From: Clostridiales bacterium
GTDB lineage: Bacteria; Bacillota; Clostridia; Lachnospirales; Lachnospiraceae
Length of the DNA: 6,406 bases
Direction of reading: 5' to 3'
NCBI GenBank assembly: GCA_021204765.1
Contig: JAJPYU010000128.1
Location: 1-6,406, forward strand
The position numbers and the translations under genes are program-made. The notes under the pieces were generated by a model. It saw only the letters and a list, made by a program, of their open reading frames with translations, made no database searches and was not told where the DNA came from. Each line of letters opens with the position of its first letter. The stretch's first letter is position 1. Positions 5,725 through 6,406 of this stretch are shown here, piece by piece.

Positions 5725-6264
5725 TCAGTCAACGTCCCATAAATGCAGGCTGCGCCTTATTGCCTTTAAGATGAACGGAACTATCACAGCGAAAACTACG
5801 GCTTCCGCTATGCAGACTGCCAGGCGCAATATCATTGAACCAAACACGTATATAAAAGTATAATAACCGTAAATCCTGCTGTCAATATATATGACAGCTG
5901 TATTCATGACCATGACCAGCAGATGGCCAGCGATCATAATAAACCATATTTGTTTCCTTGTCAGGGAAAATTTTCGTTTCAGGGCATATCGTCCGACTAT
6001 AAGCCCAAAAACAGGATACGGCAGGATCCAGAGCACCGTCGTGAGGGATAATCCGTATTTCAAAAACTGGTAAAGCAACGAGCCCAGCGCACCAATGATC
6101 ATCCCATCCAGGGGTCCGAACAATAACGCTCCGATAAGTATAGGAAGAGTCTCAAACGATATTTTTATAAAGCCCATATCAATTGCAAGATAACCCAGCA
6201 CAAAACACAGGGCTGCCATCAGTGCATCCATGGTCAATTTATAAGTTTTTCGTTTTTTCTTCAA
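5725..6264 (-). CDS. folT: ECF transporter S component, folate type
   Basis: FolT is the membrane substrate-binding subunit that works with the shared EcfT/EcfA/EcfA' energising module to import folates. The 179-aa protein is hydrophobic with about six membrane segments (roughly 12-30, 36-52, 54-70, 74-92, 105-128, 138-168) and a Lys/Arg-rich N-terminus. The S-component signature is KISFETLPILIGALLFGP (34-51) followed by G-rich helix packing, as in the folate family. The start is a TTG at 6264-6262, chosen because AAAGGAG (6271-6277) stands 6 nt before it. The frame extends upstream to an ATG at 6387, but that stretch is the riboswitch and would encode an unnatural tail. An ATG at codon 12 is an alternative. 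A THF riboswitch in the leader confirms folate as substrate better than the protein alone does. No EcfAT genes lie nearby, as is common for group II ECF systems. Confidence 0.92.
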   Translation of the reverse strand: MKKKRKTYKLTMDALMAALCFVLGYLAIDMGFIKISFETLPILIGALLFGPLDGMIIGALGSLLYQFLKYGLSLTTVLWILPYPVFGLIVGRYALKRKFSLTRKQIWFIMIAGHLLVMVMNTAVIYIDSRIYGYYTFIYVFGSMILRLAVCIAEAVVFAVIVPFILKAIRRSLHLWDVD

Positions 6265-6308
6265 AGTCTTCTCCTTTCGTGACAGCCGCCGCGAAAAGAA
6301 GAGACTTT
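6263..6308 (-). promoter_or_regulatory. Ribosome-binding-site sequestering hairpin of folT
   Basis: In the transcript, the strand AAAGUCUCUUCUUUUC (6308-6293) can pair with GAAAGGAGAAGACUUU (6278-6263) at 15 of 16 positions, two of them G-U, around a 14-nt loop (6292-6279). The second strand holds the AAAGGAG site and the first bases of the TTG start, so this fold would block translation. It directly follows the riboswitch aptamer and lacks a U-tract, so it looks like a translational rather than a terminator-type expression platform. Confidence 0.75.
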
Positions 6309-6317
6309 CCCCGGTGA

Positions 6318-6406
6318 CAGCGGACGCAGGACAGTACCGCACACATTTCGTGTTTCGTCCGGGGGCAACTTCCCATCCGCCCGGCACTTAACGCACGGTC
6401 CCTACT
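6318..6406 (-). ncRNA. Tetrahydrofolate (THF) riboswitch aptamer, 5' end cut by window edge
   Basis: The conserved blocks of the folT/THF aptamer appear in order on the minus strand: AGUAG at the edge, GUGCGUUAAGUG (about 6396-6385), GGAUGGGA (6378-6371), GACGAAAC and finally GCGUCCGCUG. Helices can be drawn: ACCG (6399-6396) with CGGU (6339-6336); CCGGG (6384-6380) with CCCGG (6363-6359); and ACAC/GUGU around a GAAAU loop (6353-6341). A pseudoknot CGGAUG (6379-6374) with CGUCCG (6326-6321) matches the known fold. Only the outermost P1 5' strand is missing. THF binding is expected to repress folT when reduced folate is plentiful. Confidence 0.93.

Noticed and set aside
5664..5727. AGCCTT/AAGGCT inverted repeat after folT as a terminator
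   Set aside because: The stem is short, the loop is about 35 nt, and the sequence overlaps the probable metF promoter.
6265..6387. Longer folT reading frame starting at 6387
   Set aside because: The extension lies within the THF riboswitch and hairpin; the TTG at 6264 has a well-placed AAAGGAG.

Overview
The window looks like a low- to mid-GC Firmicute, most likely a gut Clostridia/Lachnospiraceae-type bacterium. The evidence is strong AGGAGG-type ribosome binding sites, TTG and GTG starts, a tetrahydrofolate riboswitch ahead of an ECF-type folate transporter gene, a clostridial-style stand-alone metF and a DUF362 ferredoxin protein. This assignment is inferred from gene families and style, not from a marker gene.

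The window has two parts. The left part (about 1-3400) is AT-rich and has the character of an accessory island. It opens with a leftward gene cut by the window edge, then a 250-bp divergent control region with two sets of short repeats. Next comes a tightly packed rightward operon of four genes: a DUF4417 protein, a 170-aa protein with an SGHYxP-type domain resembling polymorphic-toxin C-termini, an acidic unrecognised protein, and KptA, an NAD-dependent RNA 2'-phosphotransferase. Genes 2-3 and 3-4 overlap by ATGA, so these proteins are probably made together. Facing them is a DUF2442-HTH fusion of the antitoxin-regulator type with a clear promoter and palindromic operator. A possible frameshifted gene remnant lies between the convergent genes.

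The right part (about 3480-6406) is richer in GC, is all leftward and looks like core one-carbon metabolism. Read in the direction of transcription, it has a THF riboswitch (its first few bases outside the window), a hairpin hiding the folT ribosome binding site, folT (folate uptake S component), metF (5,10-methylenetetrahydrofolate reductase) with its own promoter, a DUF362/two-[4Fe-4S] protein with a possible promoter of its own, and a strong intrinsic terminator. folT and metF share folate as a theme; the DUF362 protein may be an electron-transfer partner or just a neighbour.

The most interesting part is the DUF4417 / SGHYxP / acidic protein / KptA operon. A toxin-like domain is linked to an RNA 2'-phosphate-removing, NAD-consuming enzyme whose bacterial role is not settled, behind a repeat-rich control region. 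The riboswitch is of a known class, but it has a readable translational switch with a duplicated strand.
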